DNA from: Flectonema sp. DT1601
Taxonomy: Eukaryota; Euglenozoa; Diplonemea; Diplonemida; Diplonemidae
Length of the DNA stretch: 64,000 nt
Assembly: GCA_964019425.1 (NCBI GenBank)
Contig: OZ025853.1
Location: 564,001-628,000 of the forward strand
Direction of reading: 5' to 3'
This document shows, piece after piece, positions 1 through 11,381 of the stretch (the stretch's first letter is position 1; the number at the start of each line of letters is the position of its first letter). The notes below the pieces were generated by a model. That model ran no database searches. It had not been told where the DNA came from and saw only the letters and a list, made by a program, of their open reading frames with translations. The position numbers were made by a program, and so were the translations under genes.

Positions 1-448
1 TATTTAAATGGTAAGGCTTGCAAAGCTCAAAAGTTTGAGGAATATGTTGACCTTTATCCTGGCATGGGTGAGGATAAGGTTAAAAGCTCCTTTGCGTGTC
101 CAAACGACCGCTGGCAAATTTGCATTCGTCCTTCAAATATTGATTACCAACAGATCTCGTTCGTAAATTCAATTTGGACGATTAGAGGAGGTCAGCATGT
201 AAAACTAATTGTCGACCAGGCTATATCGAAAATTTCAGACGTTGTTAGTAAAAAAAATAAAAAGATGACAGTTCAGCCCCAGAATGTTCGTCCTTTTCTT
301 TGGGTGTTCGTTAATGCCAAGATTGAGAATCCAGTATTTGACACTCAAACCAAAGTAAACTTAATAACTCCTCGAAGCAAATTCGGAAGCACTTGTGAAG
401 TACCACAGAAAATGATAGACGGGTTATGCAAGGTTTGTTTATGTTTTC

Positions 449-479
<31 letters not shown>

Positions 480-3400
480 CTAATTTTTTTAAAAAAAGCA
501 AACAAACACACAAACAGGTAATCAGCGAACGCATCGTTGAAAAAGTAAACAACAGAATCAACCGTCTCATGGATGCTAAAGTTGGTGCTGTTTCCAGAGC
601 TCGAGTGATCGATGTTCCGAAACTTGATGATGCTAACGATGCCGGAACAAGAAAAGGTTCTCAATGCACGCTAATCTTAACAGAAGGAGACTCAGCTAAG
701 GCGATGGTTACGTCAGGATTAGGTAAAGTAGGTAGAGACAGATATGGTTGTTTTCCACTACGAGGAAAAGTTTTAAACGTTCGAACCAACGGAATGGACA
801 AAGTAAGATCTTGTAAAGAAATTCAAAATCTGATGAAGATCGTTGGACTCAAACTCGATCAGAAATACAACTCCGTTGATAAACTTCGATACGGTTCTGT
901 TATGATTATGACTGATCAGGATCACGATGGATCTCACATTAAGGGTCTTTTAATTAATTTATTTCATCATTTCTGGCCTGGTCTACTTGACGTTCCTGGA
1001 TTTCTTGTTCAGTTTATCACTCCGATTGTGAAAGCGTTTCCTGTTAGAGGATCAAAGATTGATGAAAATAATGCGATTGCGTTTTATACCATTCCAGACT
1101 TTGTTAAATTTAAGGAAGCAGCCACTGCTGAAAACAAGAAATACGAATATAAGTACTACAAGGGATTGGGTACATCAACTGCAAAAGAAGCAAAAGAGTA
1201 TTTTCAAGAAATCGACACCCACAAGGTGTCATTTGTCTACGATGACGGCGGTGAAGATGACCGCGCCATTATAATGGCTATGGGTGGGGAAGATCAAGTG
1301 GCATCACGTAAAAAATGGATCACCACCTATAACACTGATGATTGGGTTGATTATAACATAAAGCAACTTGGATACTCTGATTTTATTAACAAGGAGTACA
1401 TCTTATATTGTATTGCTGCTGGTGAACGAACCATCCCAAGAGTTGAAGATGGGTTCAAGCCGGTTCAGAGAAAAGTAATTTTCGGAGCTTTTAAGAGAAA
1501 CCTCATCCGTGAAATCAAAGTAGCGCAATTTTCAGGTTATATATCTGAACACGCTGCATACCATCACGGTGAGAAGTCATTGCAAGATACGATTGTTAAA
1601 ATGGCTCAGAATTTCACGGGATCAAACAACCTTCCTCTGCTAAAGCCGTGTGGTCAATTCGGTTCAAGAGCTGCTGGTGGTCATGATCACGCTTCTGCTC
1701 GTTATATCTTTACAAGACTTGATAGTATTACTCGTCACATCTTTCCAAAAGTCGATGATAATTTACTAACTTACAAAGACGACGATGGTAAACCAGTTGA
1801 ACCAGAACACTACGTACCAATCATACCAACAGTCTTATGTAATGGTTGTATTGGTGTCGGAACAGGATTCGCAACTAGAATTCCAAATTACAATCCAAAA
1901 GACCTTATCAAGAACACTAGAAACATGATAAGTGGTAATGATCTCATCCCTCTCATTCCATGGTATAGAGGTTATAAGGGTAAGATGTCTGAGACTGCTC
2001 CAGGAAAGTTCGAATCTGTCGGAATTTTAGAAAAAAATGGAAGCATCATCCGAATCACAGAATTACCAATCGGCTATACCACTGATGCTTTCAAAGATGA
2101 ACTACTTAAGAAACAACAAGACGGATTGGTTATTGAATTCCGTAACCACATGACTGGTGACGACGTTGACGTCGATGTCGCTCTTCGTTCAGACGTCCTG
2201 GCAGAGCTTTCCAGAGAAGAAGATTTAATCCAATTCTTTGGATTGGCTAAAATTATTTCAGCAACTAACTTAGTCTGCTTTGATCACAACTACTGCATCA
2301 AGAAATACGAAGATCCAGAGGAAATCATCCGAGAATGGTACGTAGTCAGACTCGAACTGTACGGAGCTCGGAAGAAATATCTCACTGACGAGTTAAAAGA
2401 AACATGTGAAAGACTTAAAAACATAGTCAGGTTCATCACTGAAGTAAACGAAGGACACTTGAAGATTCAAAATAGAAAACGTGCCGACATCGTTAAAGAT
2501 TTAAGGACCAGAAACTACTTCGAATTCCACGCAAAAGCGAAGAGAAAGACTACCAAAACCGCAACTGAAGACGAACCTGACGAACAAGATAGCGACGGAG
2601 AAAATAAATATCTCGCAGAGAAGCCGATTGGTAGAGAACAATCTGGAGGCTATGATTATCTTCTTGGTATGAGAATCTGGTCTCTAACGTGGGAACGTGC
2701 TCGTCAGCTTGAAGAACAGCTCAAGAGAGCTAAGGAGGATCTTATTAAGCTGGAGAAGACAACCGTCAAAGAAATGTGGATCCAGGACCTTGATAACTTA
2801 GAAAAAGAACTTGAAAAAGCGAACCAAGAATGGGAGGAAGACATGCAAGGTACTTCAACTACAAAGATGGCAAAACCAAGAGGTGCTCGCACAAAAGGTC
2901 GTCAGCAACAGGCTCGCAAAACACGTCTTTGCGACAAGGATGTCAGACCTAGCAAGTTAACTAATGAGCAGGAAAAAAAACTTGCTGCGTTCTTTAAATC
3001 TCAGGGGACAAGGAAAAAAACAGCAACCGTCAAACGTAAGAAGGACAGCGACTCCGTTACCAAGAAACTAAAAAAAGATGATGGAAGCCCTGTGGTCAAA
3101 CCAAAAACGAAGAAAGCTGCAGCAAAAAGAACAAGAAAGGTTGTGGATGAAGACGATTTCACAAGCAGCAGTGAAGAGTCTCTGATGGTGAAGTCGAAGC
3201 GAAAAAAGAGCATCTACGCTGACGATACTAGTAGTGACACGGACTCTGAAGGACCAGTTCCTATTAGAAAGAGAAGTGGAAAAAAAGAAAGCTCTTCATC
3301 CGATTCCTCTGACTCAAGCAGCTCAGGCAGCACACCTGTCAGAAAACCTTCAAAGAAAACTAACAAAGCACCTTCAAAGGGTCGTCGGATTATATTACCT

Positions 3401-3709
3401 GATTCTGATAGCGATTCTTCTTTGGAACTTCCCCTCAAGAAAGAAGGTAAGCCAGCTGCAAAGAAAGCATCACCTAAGAAATCACCTCCGAAAAAAGTTA
3501 AAAAAATCGTAAACATGTTTGACAGCGATGATGACGAGTATGCATTTATCATTTTGTTTTGTGTTGTAGTTTTTTAACATTAAAAAAAAAACAAAAAAAC
3601 AAAACAAAAAAAAAACAGTCTTAACTTCGATCTCGATAATTTCGGTTTCGCAAAGTTAGAAAAGGAAGCATCAAAAAAGAAGAGTCGAGTTGAGGATGAC
3701 TCCGACTAG
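1..3709 (+). CDS. TOP2: DNA topoisomerase II, 5' end outside window (3 exons in view)
   Basis: Exons 1-432, 518-3537 and 3619-3709 give 1180 residues; the start lies upstream of the window. Type IIA topoisomerases pass one duplex through a transient double-strand break in the nucleus. Visible parts in order: the end of the GHKL/transducer ATPase region (1-432); TOPRIM with EGDSA (about nt 686) and the metal-binding DQDHDG (about nt 914); the PLRGK motif; the winged-helix catalytic tyrosine in SARYIFTRL (Tyr codon 1703-1705); a coiled-coil gate; then a long Lys/Ser/Asp-rich tail with many SSSD and SDSD clusters, typical of the regulatory C-terminus. Both splice joins restore family-like sequence: GLCK|VISERIVEKV, and an acidic end DSDDD|LNFDLDNFGF with the stop at 3707-3709. 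Without splicing the frame breaks in both places. The family assignment is certain. Confidence 0.95.
433..517 (+). other. Intron 1 of TOP2 (85 bp)
   Basis: Donor GTTTGT, acceptor CAAACAG, phase 0. It contains a run of about 25 A residues and an A/C-rich 3' end with no pyrimidine tract. Removal joins two frames into continuous topoisomerase II sequence. Confidence 0.92.
3538..3618 (+). other. Intron 2 of TOP2 (81 bp)
   Basis: Donor GTATGC, acceptor AAAACAG, phase 2. The 3' half is almost entirely A and C. Splicing adds a 30-residue acidic/basic C-terminus ending at TAG 3707-3709. Confidence 0.85.
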
Positions 3710-4167
3710 AAAGTCAGAAAAAATAAATAAAATTAAAATCCACCTTCTCTTAATTGGAAATGCCCTTCTTAGATTATTTTATTTATTTCCTTTTTTATTA
3801 TTTGAGCTCGTCGGTGATGCAAAGCTGAAACTACAAAAGTAACAGGCGCCTGTTCGGCAGTTTTTCTTTTAAACTGTTGATTATCTTATTATGGGTACCT
3901 GTAGTGTTTTTTTTTAAACCTTCGTCTTAGCCACGAGCATTGCCCGGTTTTTATCGGGTCGTGGTTTCAGATTTATTTATAGAGATCTTGTTAGGTAGAG
4001 TCCTTTTTTTTTTTTTTTTTCTTCCTCCTCCCTTCTTTTTCTTTTTCCCCCCTCACCTTTTTCTTTTTACCGACAAAATGATTTTTCCTGAGTTAAGACT
4101 GGTGTATTGGTTGTTGATCTATTTTTCCGAATTTTTTTTTTTTTTTTAAAAAATTAAGTTTTTTAAA
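3710..4167 (+). other. Intergenic, T-rich
   Basis: The stretch between TOP2 and the carrier gene holds long T and C/T runs (about 4003-4075 and 4133-4147) ending in a TTAAG at 4154-4158, 9 nt before the next start. No gene or RNA was recognised. Confidence 0.6.
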
Positions 4168-4923
4168 ATGGAAGATGCAATTGCTGGAGGTATGGCTGGT
4201 CTCGTCGCCTCAGGTGTGACTCACCCAATAGACACTATGAAAACCAGAAGTATAACTGGATTAGGTCATAAATTCCCATTCTATCGTGGCTTTCCAGCAG
4301 TAGCACTCCTCAGCACTGTTGGAAACGGATTATATTTTGGTGGATATTCTTGGGCTTCTGAAAAACTTGAAAAAGCTGGGTTTGGAGACTTATCAACGCC
4401 TCTGATTGGAGGTGCAGTCGCTAATTTGATAACACTTATAGCCTGGGTACCACAAGACGTTATTAAAGAACGACAGCAAACTAATAATTCGCAACAATAT
4501 CGTACGATGAGTAGTACTGCCAGACATGTCGTAAATGAATATGGATTCTTCAAAGGATTATACCGAGGTTTTGGTTGGTCGGTGATATTGTACACTCCGA
4601 TGTGTTCACTCTATTTCTTGTTGTATGAGAGTTATAAAAAAAGAATATCATCTTACCTAAATATCTCAATAGATTCTTTAGCAGTTCCACACCACGCACT
4701 TGGAGGTCTAGTCTGTGGTGCTGTTTCAGCAGCAGTTACTACTCCAGTTGATTATCTTAAGATTAGAAGACAAGTTGGATTGCCTCCGTCGTCCATCCCG
4801 TTTCTGAGCAGATCCTTTGCCCGGGCAGCGGCGTACAGGGTCGGGGCTATTGCGCCCAACTACGCGCTTACGATAGCGCTTTGGGAGAGTTGCAGGAAAT
4901 TCGTTTCGGGTGTTGTCAACTAA
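4168..4923 (+). CDS. Mitochondrial carrier family (SLC25) protein, possibly S-adenosylmethionine carrier-like
   Basis: 251 residues, the short length typical of S-adenosylmethionine carriers. Carriers of this family exchange metabolites across the inner mitochondrial membrane. The three-fold repeat is visible through its signature motifs: HPIDTMKTR (about residue 20), VPQDVIKER (about residue 95) and TPVDYLKIR (about residue 191), each at the end of an odd-numbered transmembrane helix. Gly-rich helix segments (AGGMAGLVASG, IGGAVANLI, LGGLVCGAVSAAV) follow the usual pattern. The VPQDVIK motif and short length point to the SAM carrier branch, but substrate is inferred, not shown. A T-rich tract and AAG at 4156-4158 precede the ATG by 9 nt, fitting a trans-splice acceptor. 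The gene has no intron. Codon use near the 3' end (4790-4880) is more GC-rich than the rest. Confidence 0.88.
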   Translation: MEDAIAGGMAGLVASGVTHPIDTMKTRSITGLGHKFPFYRGFPAVALLSTVGNGLYFGGYSWASEKLEKAGFGDLSTPLIGGAVANLITLIAWVPQDVIKERQQTNNSQQYRTMSSTARHVVNEYGFFKGLYRGFGWSVILYTPMCSLYFLLYESYKKRISSYLNISIDSLAVPHHALGGLVCGAVSAAVTTPVDYLKIRRQVGLPPSSIPFLSRSFARAAAYRVGAIAPNYALTIALWESCRKFVSGVVN

Positions 4924-5066
4924 ATATGAACCTCTTAACGACCGGTAGATTTAGTGGTCGACATCGCCTTCAATATTTTATAAACTTTCTATGGAGTAGT
5001 TTCTCAAAGTAGTGTCAGAAGTCCACAACAATAACTAATTTCTTTCTTCGTAAAGCTTTCCTCAAT

Positions 5067-6302
5067 ATGAACAGTAGCTGGGCGAGGAATGGTATCTTAC
5101 TCCGACACTACGCAGCTGAAGGAGAATTGGTTCGATTAAAAAATGTAGTCGACGGTCTTCGAAAGTCTCACAACAATGAAAGGATATCACAATTACTTAA
5201 TGAATGTGGAATGATTGAAAGAGTCTGCTTCAGTTTAAATGGAGAACCTCAAGGACAATTCGAATGTGGTATAACTGGTGTTTTCGTCACATCTGAAGGA
5301 GGATACGACTCTGCACTAAACAAGTTTAAAATCGTCCGCAACTCAGCTGGAATCGGAGGCAAATACGGACAATGTAAAAGAGATGCATCGCCACTTCACT
5401 TTGCAATTGTAGAAGGTCACTGGGATATGGTTGAGTTCCTTATTGAGAATGGAGCTAGAAAGGATAAACAAGCTGCTTGTGGTGCATCTTCTAGTGATAT
5501 GGCTGAGATTAATGGAACCATTAAATATTTATTAAGAAGTAAACCTTATCCATTATCTCAAAAGCCAAAATATAAATCTACAGTCAATTTGTATCCACAG
5601 CAACGACAAATTGTCAGAAGACCGAGACCTCCATCAGACTCATCATCTGATGACATGTTTTCGAATTCATCTCTCGATAGGACTTGGGATCCTCCGAAGG
5701 AAGCAAGCAGAGCTCCATTAGAGGTTAGAAAGAATCTTTCTTTTGGAAGATTTGGATACGGTCCTTCAAAAACTGATTTCGATGACCTCGCTGAGGACAT
5801 CCTCAGCAGTGGAACAGAAGACTTTAATCCAATTGGAAAAACTATTTATGAACCCGAATATGAAGTTAAGTTACGAGAACAAAAATTAGCTCGAAAATCA
5901 TCGCAAACTGCGCTGACGAAAAGGCGGTTGCAGCGTCACGCGTCTAACTCGAGCGAGATGAATGAAAAAACTAAAACTCGATTTCGAATGCAACGAGTAA
6001 TCGACTCTCAGTCATCAATTCGAAAAGCTGAAACATTGGCACGTGAATCACGAAGACGTCATACGGAGGTGAGATCAACGAAGGGGGTCTTGTCGTGGTA
6101 TGTAAAACCAAAATCTACCCTCAACCGCCACAGCAGCGCGCCCACCATGTCCGTCTCTGAAGCACCTAAAGTAGCTGCAGCTACACCCTTCACACGAAGA
6201 CCTGTTGTCCATAATGAAGACCACTGGGAGAGTTGGCTGCACAAGTCATCATCAAACCTTCAGCGTACGATGAGAAGATTACGAGCATCCCTCTCGTCGT
6301 AA
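5067..6302 (+). CDS. Ankyrin-repeat protein with basic disordered tail
   Basis: 411 residues. The N-terminal 160 residues contain an ankyrin-type helix pair: RDASPLHFAIVEGHWDMVEFLIENGARKD (split here as RDASPLHFAIVEGHWD then MVEFLIENGARKD) around residues 108-136, with a weaker repeat at the start (LLRHYAAEGELVRLKNVVDG). The remainder is low-complexity, rich in Arg, Ser and Pro, with clusters such as SSDDMFSNSS and repeated RRH/SS stretches, so probably disordered and phosphorylated. It has no membrane segment or signal peptide. Ankyrin repeats mediate protein-protein contacts; no catalytic domain is visible, so a scaffold or cytoskeletal adaptor role is only a guess. The start is chosen because a pyrimidine stretch ending in AAG (5053-5055) sits 11 nt upstream. 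Confidence 0.75.
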   Translation: MNSSWARNGILLRHYAAEGELVRLKNVVDGLRKSHNNERISQLLNECGMIERVCFSLNGEPQGQFECGITGVFVTSEGGYDSALNKFKIVRNSAGIGGKYGQCKRDASPLHFAIVEGHWDMVEFLIENGARKDKQAACGASSSDMAEINGTIKYLLRSKPYPLSQKPKYKSTVNLYPQQRQIVRRPRPPSDSSSDDMFSNSSLDRTWDPPKEASRAPLEVRKNLSFGRFGYGPSKTDFDDLAEDILSSGTEDFNPIGKTIYEPEYEVKLREQKLARKSSQTALTKRRLQRHASNSSEMNEKTKTRFRMQRVIDSQSSIRKAETLARESRRRHTEVRSTKGVLSWYVKPKSTLNRHSSAPTMSVSEAPKVAAATPFTRRPVVHNEDHWESWLHKSSSNLQRTMRRLRASLSS

Positions 6303-6834
6303 TTATGATTCAGAATAATTGGTTTTATGTATTTACACTATTCTTTATCAATTATTATTATTATGCTAGTCAGGGGGCAGTGTGGTCTTATGTATTTAAT
6401 TTATCTTTCCCTCCTTATTACTATTGTGTATTTACACACCGTAAACGACTATTGATCAATAGTGACATCAATACACGTTGTTGTAATATTTAAGTTCTGT
6501 CATTGCGCCCTGACCACTTCCGTGAGTTCTACCTTTCTTTCTCTCGCTTACTACAGTTGGGTATAAAGAGAGTTAATTACATTTCCTTTCAGGTGGTACA
6601 CCTTTTTAGAATGACAGACATGAGATTGTATTTGTGATTGTTGCCACATTGGTGTTAGAATACTTCTACACCTTTCTCTAGCTCAGTAGATACCTGTTCG
6701 GGTACTCTCTTTGGAGGAGGAAACATTCATAGAATTGACTTTTGTGAGGAAGTGATGGTTTTCTTTTTAGAATGTATCTTTGGGTACTTTGTCCCCCACA
6801 GCAGCATCCCATCCCCCCCCCTAAAAGAGATGAT
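6303..6834 (+). other. Intergenic
   Basis: AT-rich sequence. It contains several pyrimidine-AG sites, notably CTTTCAG near 6593 and TCCCCCACAG at 6792-6801, the latter 33 nt before the chosen start of the next gene. No RNA gene was recognised. Confidence 0.5.
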
Positions 6835-9642
6835 ATGCTACGAGTTGTTATATCTGTGTTGTTAGTAGTCTCCGTTGAGAGTGGATCTGTTTGGTGGGGA
6901 TGGTATCCATCATTTCGAGAATGTATTAATAATGATAATCAACTTCATCAAGAATGGACAAGAGACTTAGAATGTATTGCAACTAAAGATCTGAGGTCGT
7001 CTGATCCTTTACAACAACAAAGTGTTAATTCTTATGGTATCGCTTATGATGTAAAGATTCACTGTTTTGATGATTCTGGAAGTACTAATTTCAACGCAGA
7101 TGACGACCACGTCGAAATCCAATACTACAACAGCACTTCAGGAAGTTGTGACGCAGCACTCAATGGTAGTTTTATTCTCAACAATACTATTTGTGGAGAA
7201 AACGATCCATCAGCACCACATGCGCTTACACATTCTAGATTTCATTGTAGTCGATGTAATTTTATGTTCTTTGACGAAGTGGCTCCTCCATATTTCATTC
7301 AGGGTGTTGGAATTTTAGTATTTTTACTCGTCTGTATTTTGATTAATTACACGTTGCAGGATAAATTTGATCGTTTTATGAAAACATTTCCTGCGAAATT
7401 TGGAAAAGTAAAAATTCCTCATCCGGTAATCGGACAATTGGCGATATTTAAGAATATTGACGAACACTATTCTCCGAAAGGAAATTTTACATCTGGTGAA
7501 TCGAGTTCGAGTAGTCTGGTTACGTCTCCGTTAGAACCCGTGTCACCGATTATGGTATCTCCTGGAGTTGGTCGGGGTAGAAATTATTTCAACGACGATT
7601 CCTTTTCTGATAATTTATGGGCTAAAACATATTCAACGTCAAGAAGTGCTGGAAGAGGAATCTCATCTGTAAGCGGATTCGACGATGGCAGCATCCTAAC
7701 TAGAAGCTCATCAAACCCAACTGGGATGAAGGTACGTTCGAATACACACAAATCCATTATTGGATTTGAACAGATTCCTTTATACAAAGATGATTCTTTA
7801 GAAATGAATTCAGTACCAGTGACTGCTCAGATAGATGAGGAATTGTCTCCAACAACTAACATTCTTGGGCCTCCTGCTGGGAAGAGACGGAGATCTGCGA
7901 CACAGAGAACAGTTAGACCAATATTAAATAAAAAGAGTAAGAATGGAGGTCAACAAGCTGAAGTTCGATTTGACTACCCAGAACACAGTCGTACAGTTGA
8001 TGAGGTCTGCAGTCTTTCATTAGAATGTGACGAGTGGATCTCGTCGGGGAATATCTTTTATAGATTTTGGAAAGGGTACGTCGCCCGTATTCTGTCAGCA
8101 ATGGAGTCGAAAGAAGATCATAAACAAAAACTATATTTATACGAAGGAGCATTCCCGAATTCACCTTTAATGGACCATTCAACAGACTCTCTAACGACCT
8201 CGTCAACACTACCAAACGATGATGTAATTGATGACTATCATCAGCATGGTAACGTTGATCAAGAATTAATCCAATGTTACATATGTAAACAACAAAACTG
8301 TACTGGGAAGTCAGATATCAGAACAACAGTTTTAAAGGGAGGTCTGGGTGGGTATTTTGAAGTTGAAAAGGCTAACAAAGGATACGCATTCTGTAGCTTT
8401 ACCTACCCAACAGCTTGGGTACGAGAACACGTTTTTGAATATCCTCCACAAAAAGATGTTACAGACGTTCCAATTGAAAGGCAAGAAGTGTCACCTGTCG
8501 TAACTATAATAGATCCTATTGGTGAGAATGCATGGAGGCACTTACTCTCAGATCCTAAAGAGTACAGAATCACTGAGTCGAGTACGCAATCTGGTGAAAA
8601 ACTTCACGCTGTCAGACTTAAAGGAGTAATTGCAGAATGGATACCATTAAATGATTTACGTATTATCGGACCTTGTGGAGGTTCTTACGTCAGGACTGCT
8701 CCAGTTAAAGAATTTAAAGAAGGATCTGGTTTATATTGGAAGAAGTGGTGGTCTGATTTCGAACTATGTGTTGGTTTATTACGAAGGGTAGAAAAAGACG
8801 AAAATGGAAGTTACAAAGCCTCAGTTAAATTCCAAGGCTCTGCTACACTGATAGTCCCGATTGAGGTATTAACAAGAGTTAGTGAACAAGATCATAATGC
8901 TGATTTCTTAGTAGTACCTCAAAGAGTTACTCATCGGACGATGATGGCTGTTTTTGTTGCATCGGCACCACCATTGTTAGCAGCAAAAGGATGCTTTTTA
9001 TTAGTTTATTTTTTATACTCTGTAAAGAATGCTCTTTCTGATGGTCATGGAGGACGAGCTTCTCACCACTCTGCCTGGGAAGCCTACGAGGAGGTTTACT
9101 TTAAGTTATTTAATAGCGGATACCCTACTCTGATGGCTGACTGTGGATCGGTAGCTACTTATTTTACCTACGTTTTTAGACCAACCAGAAAGCAATTTAT
9201 TACGGGAGTTGGTGTACCTGTTTTATCTATGTTGGCTCTTAGTCTTGGTATCTCACTGCCGGGGATTATGACTCATGCTTTGCCTATGATTGGTTTGTAT
9301 TGTGTTATGTGGATACCTATTTTGCTTTTTTTAGGAGCTGCGATGTACTACGTTAGAAAATTAGAACCTCCGCCTCCACCAGTAAAACCTGATCAGCTGT
9401 ATGATATGCCTTATATAAAAAAGAATTTTAAATGTTATTTATTTACTTCTGGATTGTTTCATTTGTTTTTTAGATTCGTTGCTGAATTAATAGCCGTTGT
9501 GTTTGTACAAACAAATTATAACTTTGCCGTACTAATCTACGATGGGAATCCTATCATAAGAACGATAAGCGATGAGTTTAAAATGAGACAAGTCTCATGT
9601 GCTTGGGAACAAGGTCTGAAAATGGCTAGTTACTTCATTTGA
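6835..9642 (+). CDS. Large secretory-pathway multi-pass membrane protein, unknown function
   Basis: 935 residues from the ATG at 6835. An upstream in-frame ATG at 6772 would add 21 residues and bury the signal peptide, and a TCCCCCACAG site (ending 6801) lies between the two, so 6835 is preferred. From this start there is a signal peptide (LRVVISVLLVVSVES), a Cys-containing lumenal domain of about 135 residues with several N-glycosylation-type sequons (YNSTS, LNGSF, LNNTI), a transmembrane helix at about residues 155-178 (GVGILVFLLVCILINYTL), a long cytoplasmic Ser-rich region of about 500 residues, and at least four hydrophobic helices in the last 240 residues. The sequence EWIPLNDLRIIGP and a Trp-rich stretch suggest a folded domain at about residues 480-680. 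I do not recognise the family. Its architecture (one lumenal domain, long loop, C-terminal helix bundle) would fit a receptor or transporter. Confidence 0.8.
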   Translation: MLRVVISVLLVVSVESGSVWWGWYPSFRECINNDNQLHQEWTRDLECIATKDLRSSDPLQQQSVNSYGIAYDVKIHCFDDSGSTNFNADDDHVEIQYYNSTSGSCDAALNGSFILNNTICGENDPSAPHALTHSRFHCSRCNFMFFDEVAPPYFIQGVGILVFLLVCILINYTLQDKFDRFMKTFPAKFGKVKIPHPVIGQLAIFKNIDEHYSPKGNFTSGESSSSSLVTSPLEPVSPIMVSPGVGRGRNYFNDDSFSDNLWAKTYSTSRSAGRGISSVSGFDDGSILTRSSSNPTGMKVRSNTHKSIIGFEQIPLYKDDSLEMNSVPVTAQIDEELSPTTNILGPPAGKRRRSATQRTVRPILNKKSKNGGQQAEVRFDYPEHSRTVDEVCSLSLECDEWISSGNIFYRFWKGYVARILSAMESKEDHKQKLYLYEGAFPNSPLMDHSTDSLTTSSTLPNDDVIDDYHQHGNVDQELIQCYICKQQNCTGKSDIRTTVLKGGLGGYFEVEKANKGYAFCSFTYPTAWVREHVFEYPPQKDVTDVPIERQEVSPVVTIIDPIGENAWRHLLSDPKEYRITESSTQSGEKLHAVRLKGVIAEWIPLNDLRIIGPCGGSYVRTAPVKEFKEGSGLYWKKWWSDFELCVGLLRRVEKDENGSYKASVKFQGSATLIVPIEVLTRVSEQDHNADFLVVPQRVTHRTMMAVFVASAPPLLAAKGCFLLVYFLYSVKNALSDGHGGRASHHSAWEAYEEVYFKLFNSGYPTLMADCGSVATYFTYVFRPTRKQFITGVGVPVLSMLALSLGISLPGIMTHALPMIGLYCVMWIPILLFLGAAMYYVRKLEPPPPPVKPDQLYDMPYIKKNFKCYLFTSGLFHLFFRFVAELIAVVFVQTNYNFAVLIYDGNPIIRTISDEFKMRQVSCAWEQGLKMASYFI

Positions 9643-10924
9643 ACCTGTCGCTTTAACTTCTTACTACCCCTCACTCACTTCCGAAGGAATTATTACTCTA
9701 AGGGTAAATACCTCGTCCTCGGTTACTTGCAAAATACTACTGCGGTGGTATAAAAAACTTCCTTTCCTCTTTCCTTTTTTTATGTTTTTTTTTTACATAA
9801 TTATGGAACAATCTTTTTGTTCTTTCTTTCTTTTGCCTTCGGGAAGTCTCTTTGTCTTCTCCTAGATTGTGAGCGTTGTGATTTTTATGTTTATTTTCTT
9901 AAATCAATAATGATGTACGCCTAGAGTGGTGTACTCAATTGTAGTGTCGGGTTGTAATGTTTTGCAAGATACTTATGGTACCGGAGGGAAATCAAAGTAT
10001 TTTTCATTCTTAAATCAAAGTGTAGCTTGTAATCAATCACTCCCATCACACGCTCCTGTTCTAAGTTTGGTGTTTTTCTGTCACAGTTGATTGTCTCTTT
10101 GAGACTCTTGTTTTAATTTTTTACAACTCTGCAGGAGAATTCTTTTTTATCGCTCTAATCTGTTTTGAATAGCAGGAGTTGTTTGTTTTTGTTGTTCTTT
10201 TTTTTATTTATTTGTTTGTTTTGATTAGTTTGAAGAAGTTCGTTATTTCCAAAGTGCGATTTCCGATTTGAGTGCATAAGTAAATAATCGGATTATGTAG
10301 TAGCGTTCTTTGAAAGACGATTGTTGATTTGCGTTTTTTGTTTATTTCTTGTGATGTCATTGCGAGTGGGGGATTCTGATCACCCAACCACGCGCAGGAA
10401 CAAAAATAATTTGTGCATGAAATCGTGAGCCGACTTAACCTGATAAAGAAGTTTACGTGTGCTGCTCAACGTTCTTTTTTTTTTGGTTCTTAAAAATGCA
10501 AAAAAAAAAAAAAAAAAAAAATTATGAAAAAAAAACCGAACGGGAATCAATAAGCCTTCTGGTCAGTAGAGTCAACCTAATTTCTCTTGCTTTACTATTA
10601 CTGCAGCGAGGGCCAATAAAGTGTGTCTTTGTTTGCTGATCATCTGCTTGATTTATAAAAGACATTCTTGTTGAATGCACCTAACACCTCACACGTGAAT
10701 AGTGTGATGGGTATTTTATTGGTTTTGTTTTGTTTTTATTTTTCCATGAAATAGTATTTCTATCCTTGTCTTCCCCTTCAGGCGGTGCATTAGTTTCCCT
10801 GCCTTTTAAACGTTAAATAAGTTTATTGTTATGACTCCAGTCGTTTAGTTAAAAGTGGTTGAGTTGGTAGTGGTTGGTGTTTATGACTTTCGTCGCAAGT
10901 TTTTGTATAAAAAATAAAAATAAA
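9643..10924 (+). other. Intergenic, 1.3 kb
   Basis: T-rich with oligo(T) and one A20-type run at 10501-10520. Only chance-length open frames are present. A T-rich stretch ending CGTCGCAAG (10891-10899) precedes the next gene's ATG by 25 nt. Nothing else was recognised. Confidence 0.5.
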
Positions 10925-11197
10925 ATGACCGATTCGATGTCTTCGTTCACACCGACAACACAAAGTGTTCAGTCAAATATTCATCGGAAATCTGTTGGAG
11001 TATCAGCGTGTAGTTGTGAGACGTCCTCATCTATGAATAATCAAATTAAAATATTAGAAACAAGAATCCAAGAAGAGAAGAAAGCCAGAATGGTAGCCCA
11101 ACGAGAACTAAAAGCTACTGCGAGAGAACTCGACCTAATGGAACAACTACTAATGCGAAGAGAGAAAAATACACCAACTTCAACGGTGATGACATAA
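10925..11197 (+). CDS. Small coiled-coil protein, unknown
   Basis: 90 residues from the ATG at 10925. An earlier in-frame ATG (10874) would add 17 residues lacking the gene's character and lies upstream of the likely AG acceptor (10898-10899). The N-terminal half is Ser/Thr-rich. The C-terminal half (about residues 40-80) is a charged heptad-like helix with QIKILETRIQEEKKARMV and ELKATARELDLMEQLLMRR, so a short coiled coil is likely. No family was recognised. Codon use and helix pattern argue for a real gene. It could be a dimerising adaptor for the neighbouring cytoskeletal-looking proteins, but that is speculation. Confidence 0.6.
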   Translation: MTDSMSSFTPTTQSVQSNIHRKSVGVSACSCETSSSMNNQIKILETRIQEEKKARMVAQRELKATARELDLMEQLLMRREKNTPTSTVMT

Positions 11198-11381
11198 TTA
11201 TTAACAAAACCCTGTGAGAGGGGGGGAGGTGATGATATTATTTTGTTAGTTTTTGATGTTATTTTTCAAAATCCTTCTTCTGAAGGGTTCTTCATAAATA
11301 AAAGTAATCCTTATATTGTGAACGAGTTCACTATTAATTTCGTACTCCTCACAGTTAGTTCGCACGATTTAAGAATATGAG

